The translations under genes and the position numbers were made by a program. The notes beneath the pieces were generated by a model. The model had not been told where the DNA came from. It saw only the letters and a list, made by a program, of their open reading frames with translations, and did not search any database. A stretch of 64,000 bases of DNA from Streptomyces sp. VRA16 Mangrove soil. Lineage in GTDB: Bacteria > Actinomycetota > Actinomycetes > Streptomycetales > Streptomycetaceae. The DNA is taken from the NCBI RefSeq assembly GCF_017377775.1, contig NZ_JAFVLN010000006.1, positions 248,001-312,000 of the forward strand, in the 5' to 3' direction. Shown piece after piece: positions 48,981-58,074 of this stretch (position 1 is the first letter of the stretch; the number at the start of each line of letters is the position of its first letter).

Positions 48981-49495
48981 CCGAACCGCTCCGTCAACCG
49001 CGGATACAGCCGCGTCATGACCCCGCCGTCCTCGAAGTCCACCGGCGCCCCCTCGGGCTCCGGCGGGGCCGGCGGCAGGCCCAGGTCCGACATGACCGTG
49101 CCGGTCAGCTCCTCGTAGGCCTCGTCCGCGGCGTACCCGAGCTCCTCCCCGTCCCCGTCCACCTCGTCGTCGAACCCGTCGAGCAGCTCCGCCAGTGAGT
49201 CCGGATCGTGCAGCGCCCCCTCGAACACCTCGCGGCCCTGCCCGATCAGCCAGCACCGGAAGAAGTCGAAGGAGTCGTCACTGGCCCCGCCGAGCAGCAC
49301 CCACGCGGCGCCCCACAGATCCCACCGGTACGCCCGGTTGTAGCGGGCCTCGAAGTGACGGGCGAAGTCGAGCACGGCATCGGGATCGGACTGCAGCAGT
49401 CTCTCGACGAGCAGCTCGGCATGGTCCTCGGGGTCGCCCCCGGCGGCCTCGCGGGTGCTGTCCACGATCTCCCAGAACTCGGTCTCGTCCATCAC
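48977..49495 (-). CDS. DUF4240 domain protein
   Basis: 172 residues. It starts MMDETEFWEIVDSTREAAGG (GTG 49495 then ATG 49492). It is rich in acidic and aromatic residues (RYNRAYRWDLWGAAWVLLGG, DDSFDFFRCWLIGQGREVFE), as in DUF4240 proteins related to WGR/SMI1-type immunity or stress proteins. Function unknown. Its stop codon TGA coincides with the terminal bases of the IS605-like right end, so its native C-terminus may have been altered. Confidence 0.8.
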   Translation of the reverse strand: MMDETEFWEIVDSTREAAGGDPEDHAELLVERLLQSDPDAVLDFARHFEARYNRAYRWDLWGAAWVLLGGASDDSFDFFRCWLIGQGREVFEGALHDPDSLAELLDGFDDEVDGDGEELGYAADEAYEELTGTVMSDLGLPPAPPEPEGAPVDFEDGGVMTRLYPRLTERFG

Positions 49496-49614
49496 GGGAC
49501 AAGCATCGGTCCTGGATCCTGGGGGCGCACGCCGAGCGGACGAGGAACGTCACTTCGTTACGCATGCACATGCCCAGGGCACCCGGCGCACGGCACGCGC
49601 CCTCCGCCCCGAGC

Positions 49615-50658
49615 TCACGCGTACCATCCGCTCATCCGCCGCGCCGCCCGCGCGAACCGCTGCCGCAGCCCGTCCGGAGCCACCACCTCCGCCTCCGGCC
49701 CGAGCGCCATGAGCTGCGTGAACGCGACGTCCTCCGACTCGACCGGCACGGTCACCACCACCCGCCCCGCGGCGTCCGGCGGCCCCACCGTCGCCAGGGC
49801 CTCCCGCGCGGACACCGGCTCGACGACATACGGCAGCTGTCGTACGCCCGCCGCCGTCAGCCGCACCACGACCTCGGCCCGCAACAGCGCCCGCGCGAAC
49901 TGCTCGGCCCGCTCGTCCCAGAAGGCGGGCAGCTCGAAGCTCTCGTCCCGCACGAAGCGGTCCTCGGGCCGCTCGCCCGCCGCCACCTTCGTGAACCGGT
50001 CGATGCGGTACACCCGGAAACCCCCGCCTGCCGCGTCACCCCTGTCACCCCCGTCACCCCTGCCACCCCTGTCACCCCCGTCGCGCACCCGCGCCGCCAG
50101 GTACCAGACCCCCGCCTTGAGCACGAGCCCGTACGGCTCCAGCTCCCGCTCCACGACCGTGTCCCCGCGCCGGTACCCGACCCGCAGCACCCGGTCGTCC
50201 CACACCGCCTCGGCGACCGGCGGCAGCAGCTCCGGGGTCTGCGGCTCCTGGAACCAGCCGGGCGCGTCCAGATGGAACCGCTGCGCCGCCGTCTGCGACG
50301 CGTCCCGCAGCGACGGCAGCAGCGCCGCCGACACCTTCAGGCGGGCCGCCGACGCCACGTCGTCCAGGCCCATCTCGCGCAGCGCGCCCGGCACCCCGGA
50401 CAGGAACAGCGCCTCCGCCTCCGTGCGCGCGAGGCCCGTGAGCCGCGTGCGGTACCCGCCGATGAGGCGGTAGCCGCCCGCCCGGCCGCGGTCCGCGTAC
50501 ACCGGCACGCCCGCCTCGCTCAGCGCCTGCGCGTCCCGCGTGATGGTCCGCTCGGAGACCTCCAGCTCGCGCGCCAGCTCGGCCGCGGTCATGGACGGCC
50601 GGGACTGGAGCAACAGCACCATCTTGATCAGTCGGGCAGCGCGCATGCCGTCCATCAT
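49615..50658 (-). CDS. WYL-domain transcriptional regulator
   Basis: About 347 residues. N-terminal HTH_11 (MTAAELARELEVSERTITRD, AGVPVYADRGRAGGYRL), central WYL domain (VGYRRGDTVVERELEPYGLV, VWYLAARV, YRIDRF) and the C-terminal WCX part. WYL regulators respond to nucleic-acid or nucleotide ligands. A glycine/aspartate/arginine insertion sits in the WYL domain and is encoded by a 9-bp microsatellite (50035-50079). ATG 50658 or 50655. The next gene on the strand is upstream aceE, convergent features absent. Confidence 0.85.
   Translation of the reverse strand: MMDGMRAARLIKMVLLLQSRPSMTAAELARELEVSERTITRDAQALSEAGVPVYADRGRAGGYRLIGGYRTRLTGLARTEAEALFLSGVPGALREMGLDDVASAARLKVSAALLPSLRDASQTAAQRFHLDAPGWFQEPQTPELLPPVAEAVWDDRVLRVGYRRGDTVVERELEPYGLVLKAGVWYLAARVRDGGDRGGRGDGGDRGDAAGGGFRVYRIDRFTKVAAGERPEDRFVRDESFELPAFWDERAEQFARALLRAEVVVRLTAAGVRQLPYVVEPVSAREALATVGPPDAAGRVVVTVPVESEDVAFTQLMALGPEAEVVAPDGLRQRFARAARRMSGWYA
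50035..50079. repeat. 9-bp microsatellite in the WYL regulator
   Basis: Five 9-bp units of GTCACCCCT/GTCACCCCC type encode the DGGDRGG-like insertion. Unit number can vary in frame. Confidence 0.85.
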
Positions 50659-50717
50659 GCAACCCGGGTACGACAACGCCCCCGCCGTCACCGGCGGGGG
50701 CATGGTCGGCAGGCTGC

Positions 50718-53423
50718 CTACAGGCCGTAGCGCTCGCGCGCCTCCTTCACGGCCGTCGCCTTGACCTCGCCGCGGCGGGCGAGCTGGGCGAGGGCCGCGA
50801 CGACGATCGACTCGGCGTCGACGCCGAAGTGGCGGCGGGCATCCTCACGGGTGTCGGACAGACCGAAGCCGTCCGCACCGAGCGAGGTGTAGTCCTGCTC
50901 GACCCACTGCGCGATCTGGTCCGGGACCTGGCGCATGTAGTCGGAGACGGCAAGCACCGGGCCCTGCGCGCCGGCGAGCGCCTGACGCACGTACGGGGTC
51001 CGCTCCTCGCCCTTGAGCAGCGCCTCGTCGGCCTCCAGGGCGTCACGGCGCAGCTCGGTCCACGAGGTGGCCGACCAGACGTCCGCGGCGACGCCCCACT
51101 CCTCGGCGAGCAGCTGCTGCGCCTTGAGGGTCCAGTGGATGGCCGTACCGGAACCGATCAGGTTGATGCGCGGGGCGTTCGCGGCCGCCACGTTCAGACC
51201 CGCGGTCTCCGCCGTGTTGAAGCGGTAGAGGCCCTTGATGATGGCCTCGTCCAGACCGGCCACCGACGGCTTCGCCGGCTGCGGCATCGGCTCGTTGTAG
51301 ACGGTCAGGTAGTAGAAGACGTCCTGGTCCTCGCCCGGCTTGGCCTCGCCGTACATACGGCGCAGGCCCTCCTTCATGATCGTGGCGATCTCGTAGGCGA
51401 AGGCCGGGTCGTACGTCAGGGCCGCCGGGTTGGTCGCCGCGATCATCGGCGAGTGGCCGTCCGCGTGCTGCAGACCCTCACCGGTCAGCGTCGTGCGGCC
51501 GGCGGTGGCGCCGATGACGAAGCCGCGGCCCATCTGGTCGGCAAGCTGCCAGAACTGGTCGCCCGTGCGCTGCCAGCCGAACATCGAGTAGAAGATGTAC
51601 AGCGGGATCATCTGCTCGCCGTGCGTCGAGTACGACGTGGCGGCGGCGATGAAGTCGGCGAGCGCGCCGGCCTCGTTGATCCCCTCGTTGAGGATCTGGC
51701 CGGACTGCGACTCCTTGTAGTACATGAGCTGGTCGCGGTCGACCGGGTCGTACGTCTGGCCCTTGGGCGAGTACAGACCGAGCGACGGGAACAGCGACTC
51801 CATACCGAAGGTGCGCGCCTCGTCGGGGATGATCGGCACCCAGCGCTTGCCGGACGTCTTGTCCCGTACGAGGTCCTTCAGGAGCCGTACGAGCGCCATC
51901 GTCGAGGCGACGGACTGGGAGCCGGAGCCCTTGTCGAACGAGGCGAACGCCTTGTCGGCGGGGGCGGGCAGCGGCGCGAGCGGCTGCGTGCGGCGGGCCG
52001 GCGCGGGACCGCCCAGGGCGGCACGGCGCTCGGCGAGGTAGCGCAGCTCGGGGGAGCCCTCGGCGGGACGCGCGTACGGAACGACACCGTCCTCGAAGCG
52101 GCTGTCCGGGATCGGCAGGTCAAGGAGGTCACGCATGTCCTTGAACTCGTCGATCGTCAGCTTCTTCATCTGGTGGTTGGCGTTCTTGGACTCGAAGCCC
52201 TTGCCGAGCGTGAAGCCCTTGACGGTCTGGGTCAGGATGACCGTCGGCGCGCCCTTGTGCTCGACGGCCGCCTTGTACGCCGCGTACACCTTGCGGGGCT
52301 CGTGGCCGCCGCGCGAGACGTGGAAGCACTCGGAGATCTTGTCGTCGGACAGGACCTTGGCGAGCTCGATCAGCGCCGGGCTGGTGCCGAAGAAGTTCTC
52401 GCGGATGTAGGCGACGTCGCGCGTCTGGTACGTCTGGAACTGGGCGTCCGGGACCTCGCGGAGCCGCTCCAGGAGCGCGCCGGTGGTGTCGAGCTGGAAC
52501 AGCTCGTCCCAGGCGTTGCCCCACATCGACTTGATGACGTTCCAGCCGGAGCCGCGGAACTGCGCCTCCAGCTCCTGCACCACGCGGAAGTTCGGACGGA
52601 CCGGGCCGTCCAGGCGCTGCAGGTTGCAGTTGATGACGAAGGTCAGGTTGTCGAGACCCTCGCGGGCGGCGAGCGTGAGCGCCGAGGTCGACTCGGGCTC
52701 GTCCATCTCGCCGTCGCCGAGGAAGGCCCAGACGTGGGAGTTGGACGTGTCCTTGATGTTGCGGGCGGTCAGGTAGCGGTTGAACCGCGCCTGGTAGATC
52801 GCCGACAGCGGGCCGAGGCCCATGGACACGGTCGGGAACTCCCACAGCCACGGCAGGCGGCGCGGGTGCGGGTACGACGGCAGACCGTTGCCCCCCGCCT
52901 CGCGGCGGAAGTTGTCGAGCTGCTGCTCGCTGAGGCGGCCGTCGAGGAAGGCACGGGCGTAGATGCCCGGGGAGGCGTGGCCCTGGATGTACAGCTGGTC
53001 GCCGGAGCCGTCGCCCTCCTTCCCGCGGAAGAAGTGGTTGAAGCCGGTCTCGTAGAGCCACGCGGCCGAGGCGAAGGTGGCGATGTGGCCGCCGACGCCG
53101 TGCTTCGAGCCACGGGTCACCATCGCCGCGGCGTTCCACCGGTTGTACGCGGTGATCTTCGCTTCCATCTCCTCGTCACCGGGGAAGTCCGGCTCCGCGG
53201 AGGTGGGGATGGTGTTGAGGTAGTCGGTCGACAGGAGCTTGGGCAGCGGCAGGCCGCCGGCCTCGCCGCGCTCCAGCGTGCGCCGCATCAGCTGCGCGGC
53301 ACGGTGCGGCCCGGCCGCCTGGGTAACGGCGTCCAGGGAGGCCTGCCATTCGGCGGTCTCCTCCGGGTCGCGGTCCGGGAGCTGGTCGAGCTCGCTCGGC
53401 TGGATGCGCATGGGGTCGGTCAT
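50718..53423 (-). CDS. aceE: Pyruvate dehydrogenase E1 component (homodimeric)
   Basis: 901 residues, the length of the single-chain AceE type. Thiamine diphosphate motif GDGEMDEPES...LTFVINCNLQ, substrate/dimer region GGHIATFASAAWLYETGFNH, PFYIFYSMFGWQRTGD-like LYIFYSMFGWQRTGDQFW and C-terminal ADGFGLSDTREDARRHFGVD. It decarboxylates pyruvate and acetylates lipoyl-E2. ATG 53423. A perfect 17-bp palindrome lies 110 bases upstream, and a GntR regulator gene is the next gene upstream. Confidence 0.95.
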   Translation of the reverse strand: MTDPMRIQPSELDQLPDRDPEETAEWQASLDAVTQAAGPHRAAQLMRRTLERGEAGGLPLPKLLSTDYLNTIPTSAEPDFPGDEEMEAKITAYNRWNAAAMVTRGSKHGVGGHIATFASAAWLYETGFNHFFRGKEGDGSGDQLYIQGHASPGIYARAFLDGRLSEQQLDNFRREAGGNGLPSYPHPRRLPWLWEFPTVSMGLGPLSAIYQARFNRYLTARNIKDTSNSHVWAFLGDGEMDEPESTSALTLAAREGLDNLTFVINCNLQRLDGPVRPNFRVVQELEAQFRGSGWNVIKSMWGNAWDELFQLDTTGALLERLREVPDAQFQTYQTRDVAYIRENFFGTSPALIELAKVLSDDKISECFHVSRGGHEPRKVYAAYKAAVEHKGAPTVILTQTVKGFTLGKGFESKNANHQMKKLTIDEFKDMRDLLDLPIPDSRFEDGVVPYARPAEGSPELRYLAERRAALGGPAPARRTQPLAPLPAPADKAFASFDKGSGSQSVASTMALVRLLKDLVRDKTSGKRWVPIIPDEARTFGMESLFPSLGLYSPKGQTYDPVDRDQLMYYKESQSGQILNEGINEAGALADFIAAATSYSTHGEQMIPLYIFYSMFGWQRTGDQFWQLADQMGRGFVIGATAGRTTLTGEGLQHADGHSPMIAATNPAALTYDPAFAYEIATIMKEGLRRMYGEAKPGEDQDVFYYLTVYNEPMPQPAKPSVAGLDEAIIKGLYRFNTAETAGLNVAAANAPRINLIGSGTAIHWTLKAQQLLAEEWGVAADVWSATSWTELRRDALEADEALLKGEERTPYVRQALAGAQGPVLAVSDYMRQVPDQIAQWVEQDYTSLGADGFGLSDTREDARRHFGVDAESIVVAALAQLARRGEVKATAVKEARERYGL

Positions 53424-53532
53424 AGTCGCCGCACGCCTTCCTGAGTCGAAGGGGGTGGGGTTGGGGGTGCCCTTTGTCTTTGGCAGGACAGGGCGAGGTC
53501 CCGGTGGGGACCCGTCGGCGACTGTAACTCCC

Positions 53533-53549
53533 TGATCGATGATCGATCA
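53533..53549. promoter_or_regulatory. Candidate GntR operator upstream of aceE
   Basis: TGATCGAT G ATCGATCA is a perfect 8-bp inverted repeat with a single central base, AT-rich against the background. It lies in the 284-bp gap between aceE and the GntR gene. Location and symmetry make it the best operator candidate for aceE; the binding protein is inferred. Confidence 0.6.
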
Positions 53550-53607
53550 AAGGGTTGAAGGGCAAAACCTCTTCAGATCGAGAAAGTAGGCACAAGGTGC
53601 CACTGAC

Positions 53608-53655
53608 AGGGGCACGGAGTGCCCCTTCAGGGACGCGGGGAACGGCGCGGGCGAC
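53608..53655. repeat. Diverged copy of the GCGGGGAAC dispersed element
   Basis: The hairpin AGGGGCAC-GGA-GTGCCCCT (53608-53626) is followed by CAGGGACGCGGGGAACGGCG and a GGGCGACCA ending. It is a weaker relative of the elements at 1308 and 43610. Confidence 0.55.
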
Positions 53656-53707
53656 CACGCTCGGTCCGCACTTCGCGACCTACGGTCACGGGTGGGTGAG
53701 ACCGGGA

Positions 53708-54331
53708 TCACGCCCGCGGGGCGCACCCGAGAACATGCGCCTTCACCAGCGCGGCGATGTCCGGATCCCGCCGCTGGAAGGCCGCGACCAGATCGGCGTG
53801 CTCCTCCGCATAGGACTGCTGAACGGTCCCCAGCCACCGGATGGACAGCGCGGTGAAGACCTCGATGCCGAGCCCCTCCCAGGTGTGCAGCAGCACGGAG
53901 TTGCCCGCGGCCCGCACCATCTCCCGGTGAAAACCCACGGTGTGCCGCACCTGGGCGGTCCCGTCGGCCTCCCGGTCGGCCACGTACAGCGCCGCGACGT
54001 GCGGCTCCAGGGCCGAGCAGTCCTCGGCGAGCCGGTCGGCGGCCAGCTCGGCGGCGATGGCCTCCAGGCCCGCTCGCACCGGGTAGGACTCCTCCAGATC
54101 CGCCGCGGAGAGGTTCCGTACGCGCACGCCCTTGTTCGGCGCGGACTCGATCAGCCGCAGCGACTCCAGCTCGCGCAGCGCCTCCCGTACGGGCGTCTGG
54201 GAGACCTCCAGCTCGGTGGCGATCCGGCGCTCCACGATCCGCTCGCCCGGCTTCCAGCGGCCGCTGACGATCCCCTCCACGATGTGCTCGCGGATCTGTT
54301 CGCGCAGCGAGTGGATGACGGGCGCGGTCAT
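53708..54331 (-). CDS. GntR-family (FadR/FCD subfamily) regulator
   Basis: 207 residues from ATG 54331 (MTAPVIHSLREQIREHIVEG), preceded by AAGGAG. The winged HTH is typical (PGERIVERRIATELEVSQTP, VREALRELESLRLIE, GVRVRNLS). The FCD ligand domain carries metal-binding-type residues in VGFHREMVRAAGN and HADLVAAF. FCD regulators bind organic acids through a metal. Its position upstream of aceE and near E2/E3 suggests control of pyruvate dehydrogenase, as with PdhR/GntR-type regulators elsewhere (inference). The palindrome at 53533-53549 is the proposed target. Confidence 0.85.
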   Translation of the reverse strand: MTAPVIHSLREQIREHIVEGIVSGRWKPGERIVERRIATELEVSQTPVREALRELESLRLIESAPNKGVRVRNLSAADLEESYPVRAGLEAIAAELAADRLAEDCSALEPHVAALYVADREADGTAQVRHTVGFHREMVRAAGNSVLLHTWEGLGIEVFTALSIRWLGTVQQSYAEEHADLVAAFQRRDPDIAALVKAHVLGCAPRA

Positions 54332-54484
54332 GTGGGCTCCTTGGCTGTGCGGACCCGGTGGGTCGGCGGGACCCTTAGACAATACGGCCGAGCCCCAGGA
54401 CAGAAGGGGCACGGCAGCTGTTGCCACGGGTGATGCCGGTTACAGAGTCGTACGTGCCCGGCGCGGCGGTGCCCGGAACGCGAA

Positions 54485-54523
54485 GGAGCCCCCGTCCGGA
54501 GAAGAACTCCGGACGGGGGCTCC
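54485..54523 (-). terminator. sucB terminator hairpin
   Basis: A perfect 17-bp stem (54485-54501 with 54507-54523, GGAGCCCCCGTCCGGAG) closes an AAGAA loop, 25 bases past the E2 stop on the minus strand. Confidence 0.8.
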
Positions 54524-54547
54524 GCCGCTGATACCCGACGCGCCTGG

Positions 54548-56296
54548 TTACAGACCCAGCTCGGCGGAGAACTCGCCGGCCTCCAGGAGCTGCTTGACCG
54601 TGGTCAGGTAGCGGGCGGCGTCCGCGCCGTCCACCAGACGGTGGTCGTAGGAGAGCGTCACGTACGTCATGTCACGGACGGCGATCGTGTCACCGAGCTC
54701 CGGGTCGGAGACGACGACCGGGCGCTTGACCGTGGCACCGATGCCCAGGATCGCGACCTGGTTCGGCGGGACGATGACCGTGTCGAAGAGCGCACCGCGC
54801 GAACCCGTGTTGGAGATCGTGAAGGTGGCGCCCGACAGGTCGTCCGGGGCGATCTTGTTCGTGCGGACCTTGTTGGCCAGCTCGGCGGTCTTCTTGGCGA
54901 TGCCCGCGATGTTCAGGTCACCGGCACCCTTGATGACCGGGGTCATCAGGCCCTTCTCCGAGTCGACGGCGATGCCGACGTTCTCGGAGTCGAAGTAGGT
55001 GATGGTGCCCTCGTCGTAGTTCAGGCGGGCGTTGATGACCGGGTGGGCCTTCAGCGCCTGGACGGCGGCCTTGACGAAGAACGGCATCGGGGAGAGCTTG
55101 ACGCCCTCGCGGGCGGCGAAGCCGTCCTTGGCCTTGTTGCGCAGCTTCATCAGCTTGGTGATGTCGACCTCGATGACCGAGGACAGCTGCGCCTGCTCGT
55201 GCAGCGCCTTGGTCATGTTGTCGGCGATCGCCTTGCGGATGCGCGGCAGCTTGACCGTCTGGCCGCGCAGCGGCGAGGCCTCCAGCGACGGAGCCTTCGG
55301 CGCGGCGGCCGGGGCGGCAGCGGCCGGAGCCGGGGCCTTGGCGGCCTCGGCGGCGGCGATGACGTCCTGCTTGCGGATACGGCCGCCGACACCGGAGCCC
55401 TTGACGGTGGACAGGTCCACGCCCTGCTCGGTGGCGAGCTTGCGCACCAGCGGGGTGACGTAGGCGCCGTCGTCCACCGGGGTGACCGGGGCGGGCTTGG
55501 CCGGGGCCGCGGGGGCGGCCGGAGCGGCCGGCGCGGGGGCCGGAGCCGGAGCAGCCGGAGCCGGGGCGGCCGGAGCCGGAGCCGGGGCGGCCGGAGCAGC
55601 CGGGGCGGGGGCGGCCGGAGCAGCCGGGGCCGGGGCAGCGGCCGGGGCGGCCGGGGCAGCCGGAGCGGCGGCGGCAGGGGCGGCACCCGGGGCACCGATG
55701 ACGGCGAGCTTGGCGCCGACCTCGGCGGTCTCGTCCTCGGCGACGACGATCTCCAGGAGAACGCCGGCGACGGGGGAGGGGATCTCGGTGTCGACCTTGT
55801 CGGTGGAGACCTCGAGCAGCGGCTCGTCCTCCGCGACCTCCTCGCCGACCTCCTTCAGCCAGCGGGTGACGGTGCCCTCGGTGACCGACTCGCCCAGCGC
55901 GGGCAGCGTGACGTCGGTGCCGGAGGCGCCACCGGCCGGGGCGGCGGGCGCGGCGGGAGCGGGCTCGGCGGCGGGGGCCGGAGCCTCCTGAGCCGGGGCG
56001 GCCGGGGCGGCCGGAGCCTCGGTGGCGGCCGGAGCCGCGGCCGGGGCGGGGGCGCCCGTGCCGTCGTCGATGACGGCCAGCTCGGCGCCGACCTCGACCG
56101 TCTCGTCCTCGGCGACCTTGATGGAGGCCAGGATGCCGGCGGCCGGGGAGGGGATCTCGGTGTCGACCTTGTCGGTGGAGACCTCGAGCAGCGGCTCGTC
56201 GACCTCGACGCGCTCGCCCTCGGCCTTCAGCCATCGGGTGACAGTGCCCTCGGTGACGCTCTCGCCGAGCGCCGGAAGGGATACGGAAACCGCCAT
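54548..56296 (-). CDS. sucB: Dihydrolipoamide acyltransferase (E2, sucB type)
   Basis: 582 residues. Two lipoyl domains, each with STDKVDTEIPSP (lysine attachment), are joined by Ala/Pro-rich linkers. An E3/E1-binding domain (YVTPLVRKLATEQGVDLSTV) and the catalytic core ending SYDHRLVDGADAARYL follow. In actinobacteria this E2 often serves both pyruvate and 2-oxoglutarate dehydrogenases; lying near aceE and lpd supports that. The long AAPAAPAP linker is encoded by GC-rich near-repeats at about 55.5-55.7 kb. ATG 56296 follows AAGGAG. Confidence 0.93.
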   Translation of the reverse strand: MAVSVSLPALGESVTEGTVTRWLKAEGERVEVDEPLLEVSTDKVDTEIPSPAAGILASIKVAEDETVEVGAELAVIDDGTGAPAPAAAPAATEAPAAPAAPAQEAPAPAAEPAPAAPAAPAGGASGTDVTLPALGESVTEGTVTRWLKEVGEEVAEDEPLLEVSTDKVDTEIPSPVAGVLLEIVVAEDETAEVGAKLAVIGAPGAAPAAAAPAAPAAPAAAPAPAAPAAPAPAAPAAPAPAPAAPAPAAPAPAPAPAAPAAPAAPAKPAPVTPVDDGAYVTPLVRKLATEQGVDLSTVKGSGVGGRIRKQDVIAAAEAAKAPAPAAAAPAAAPKAPSLEASPLRGQTVKLPRIRKAIADNMTKALHEQAQLSSVIEVDITKLMKLRNKAKDGFAAREGVKLSPMPFFVKAAVQALKAHPVINARLNYDEGTITYFDSENVGIAVDSEKGLMTPVIKGAGDLNIAGIAKKTAELANKVRTNKIAPDDLSGATFTISNTGSRGALFDTVIVPPNQVAILGIGATVKRPVVVSDPELGDTIAVRDMTYVTLSYDHRLVDGADAARYLTTVKQLLEAGEFSAELGL

Positions 56297-56402
56297 GGTT
56301 TCTGTTGCTCCTTAACGATGTGCAGTGCGCGGCAACGCAGTGCGGAAGTCTGTGTGGTCGGTCGTCGCGCCCAGTTGCGACAGTGGCGCGGCCAGGCGTG
56401 GC

Positions 56403-57791
56403 TCAGTCGTGCGAGTGCAGCGGCTTGCCCGCCAGCGCCAGGTGGGCCTCGCCGAGCGCCTCGTTCTGCGTCGGGTGGGCGTGGATGAGCTGGGCGACCT
56501 CGGCCGGCAGCGCTTCCCAGTTGTAGATCAGCTGGGCTTCGCCGACCTGCTCGCCCATGCGGTCGCCGACCATGTGGACGCCGACCACGGCACCGTCCTT
56601 GACCTGCACGAGCTTGATCTCGCCCGCGGTCTTCAGGATCTTGGACTTGCCGTTGCCCGCCAGGTTGTACTTCAGAGCGACGACCTTGTCCGCACCGTAG
56701 ATCTCCTTGGCCTTGGCCTCGGTGATACCGACGGAGGCGACCTCCGGGTGGCAGTAGGTCACACGCGGCACACCGTCGTAGTCGATCGGAACCGGGTTCA
56801 GACCGGCCAGACGCTCCGCGACCAGGATGCCCTCGGCGAAGCCGACGTGCGCGAGCTGGAGCGTCGGGACGAGGTCACCGACGGCCGAGATGGTCGGCAC
56901 GTTGGTCTGCATGTACTCGTCGACCAGGACGTAGCCGCGGTCCATCGCGACGCCCTGCTCCTCGTAGCCCAGGCCCTGGGAGACCGGGCCGCGGCCGATG
57001 GCGACCAGGAGGAGCTCGGCCTCGAAGGTCTTGCCGTCGGCGAGGGTCACGCGGACGCCGTCCTGCGTGTACTCGGCCTTCTCGAAGAACGTGCCGAGGT
57101 TGAACTTGATGCCGCGCTTGCGGAACGCGCGCTCAAGAAGCTTGGAGCTGTTCTCGTCCTCGAGCGGGGCGAGGTGCTTGAGGCCCTCGACGATGGTGAC
57201 GTCGGTGCCGAAGGACTTCCACGCCGAGGCGAACTCGACGCCGATGACGCCGCCGCCCAGGATGATCGCGGACTGCGGGACGCGGTCCAGCTTCAGCGCG
57301 TGGTCCGAGGAGATGACGCGGTTGCCGTCGATCTCCAGGCCCGGCAGCGACTTCGGCACGGAGCCGGTCGCGAGGAGGACGTGGCGGCCCTGGATGCGCT
57401 GGCCGTTGACGTCCACGGAGGTCGGGGAGGAGAGCGTGCCCTCACCCTCGATGTAGGTCACCTTGCGGGAGGCGATCAGCCCCTGCAGGCCCTTGTACAG
57501 GCCGGAGATGACCTCGTCCTTGTACTTCTGGACGGCGGGCATGTCGATGCCCTCGAAGGTGGCCTTCACGCCGAACTGCTCGGACTCGCGGGCCTGGTCG
57601 GCGATCTCACCGGCGTGCAGCAACGCCTTGGTGGGGATGCAACCGACGTGCAGGCAGGTGCCGCCGACCTTGTTCTTCTCGATCAGGGCGACGTCCAGGC
57701 CCAGCTGCGCTCCGCGCAGGGCCGCGGCGTAACCGCCACTGCCACCGCCGAGGATCACTAGGTCGAAAACGGTGCTGGCGTCGTTCGCCAC
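56403..57791 (-). CDS. lpd: Dihydrolipoyl dehydrogenase (E3)
   Basis: 462 residues. FAD motif VILGGGSGGYAAAL, redox disulfide C46/C51 in GGTCLHVGCIPTK, NAD motif IILGGGVIGVEFAS and the C-terminal catalytic HAHPTQNEALGE. It reoxidises dihydrolipoyl groups of the E2. GTG 57791 (VANDASTVFD) has GGAGG at good spacing; the upstream ATG 57809 adds only MHGGRD. It lies 106 bp upstream of the sucB start on the same strand. Confidence 0.95.
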   Translation of the reverse strand: MANDASTVFDLVILGGGSGGYAAALRGAQLGLDVALIEKNKVGGTCLHVGCIPTKALLHAGEIADQARESEQFGVKATFEGIDMPAVQKYKDEVISGLYKGLQGLIASRKVTYIEGEGTLSSPTSVDVNGQRIQGRHVLLATGSVPKSLPGLEIDGNRVISSDHALKLDRVPQSAIILGGGVIGVEFASAWKSFGTDVTIVEGLKHLAPLEDENSSKLLERAFRKRGIKFNLGTFFEKAEYTQDGVRVTLADGKTFEAELLLVAIGRGPVSQGLGYEEQGVAMDRGYVLVDEYMQTNVPTISAVGDLVPTLQLAHVGFAEGILVAERLAGLNPVPIDYDGVPRVTYCHPEVASVGITEAKAKEIYGADKVVALKYNLAGNGKSKILKTAGEIKLVQVKDGAVVGVHMVGDRMGEQVGEAQLIYNWEALPAEVAQLIHAHPTQNEALGEAHLALAGKPLHSHD

Positions 57792-58018
57792 GTCACGTCC
57801 TCCATGCATGTGCGCCGTACGCCGGTCTGCACTGACCGGGCGGCGGCTGGTGTTCGGCCGCTCGATGATTCGGCCCTCGGGTGGGGCCCTGTCCTGCCGC
57901 CCCCCATCCTCGCACTTGTCGAAGGCATGCGGGACGTCGGGCCGGGGGGTGAGACGGCTGTTACACCGGAATCAGGAGTGACATCCGCGACAGAACCTGC
58001 GGATTTCGTCGAAAGCGA

Positions 58019-58047
58019 ACAGCCCCGGAGCAGTGCCCCGGGGCTGT
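58019..58047 (-). terminator. pepA terminator hairpin
   Basis: ACAGCCCCGG (58019-58028) pairs perfectly with CCGGGGCTGT (58038-58047) across 9 bases, 28 bases past the pepA stop on the minus strand. Confidence 0.75.
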
Positions 58048-58074
58048 CATCAGCGGCTCCTGGTGGCTACGGCC

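Noticed and set aside
54918..56234. Minus-strand 438-codon frame within sucB
   Set aside because: It is a frame-shifted shadow of the E2 coding region, explained by the Ala/Pro-rich linker DNA.
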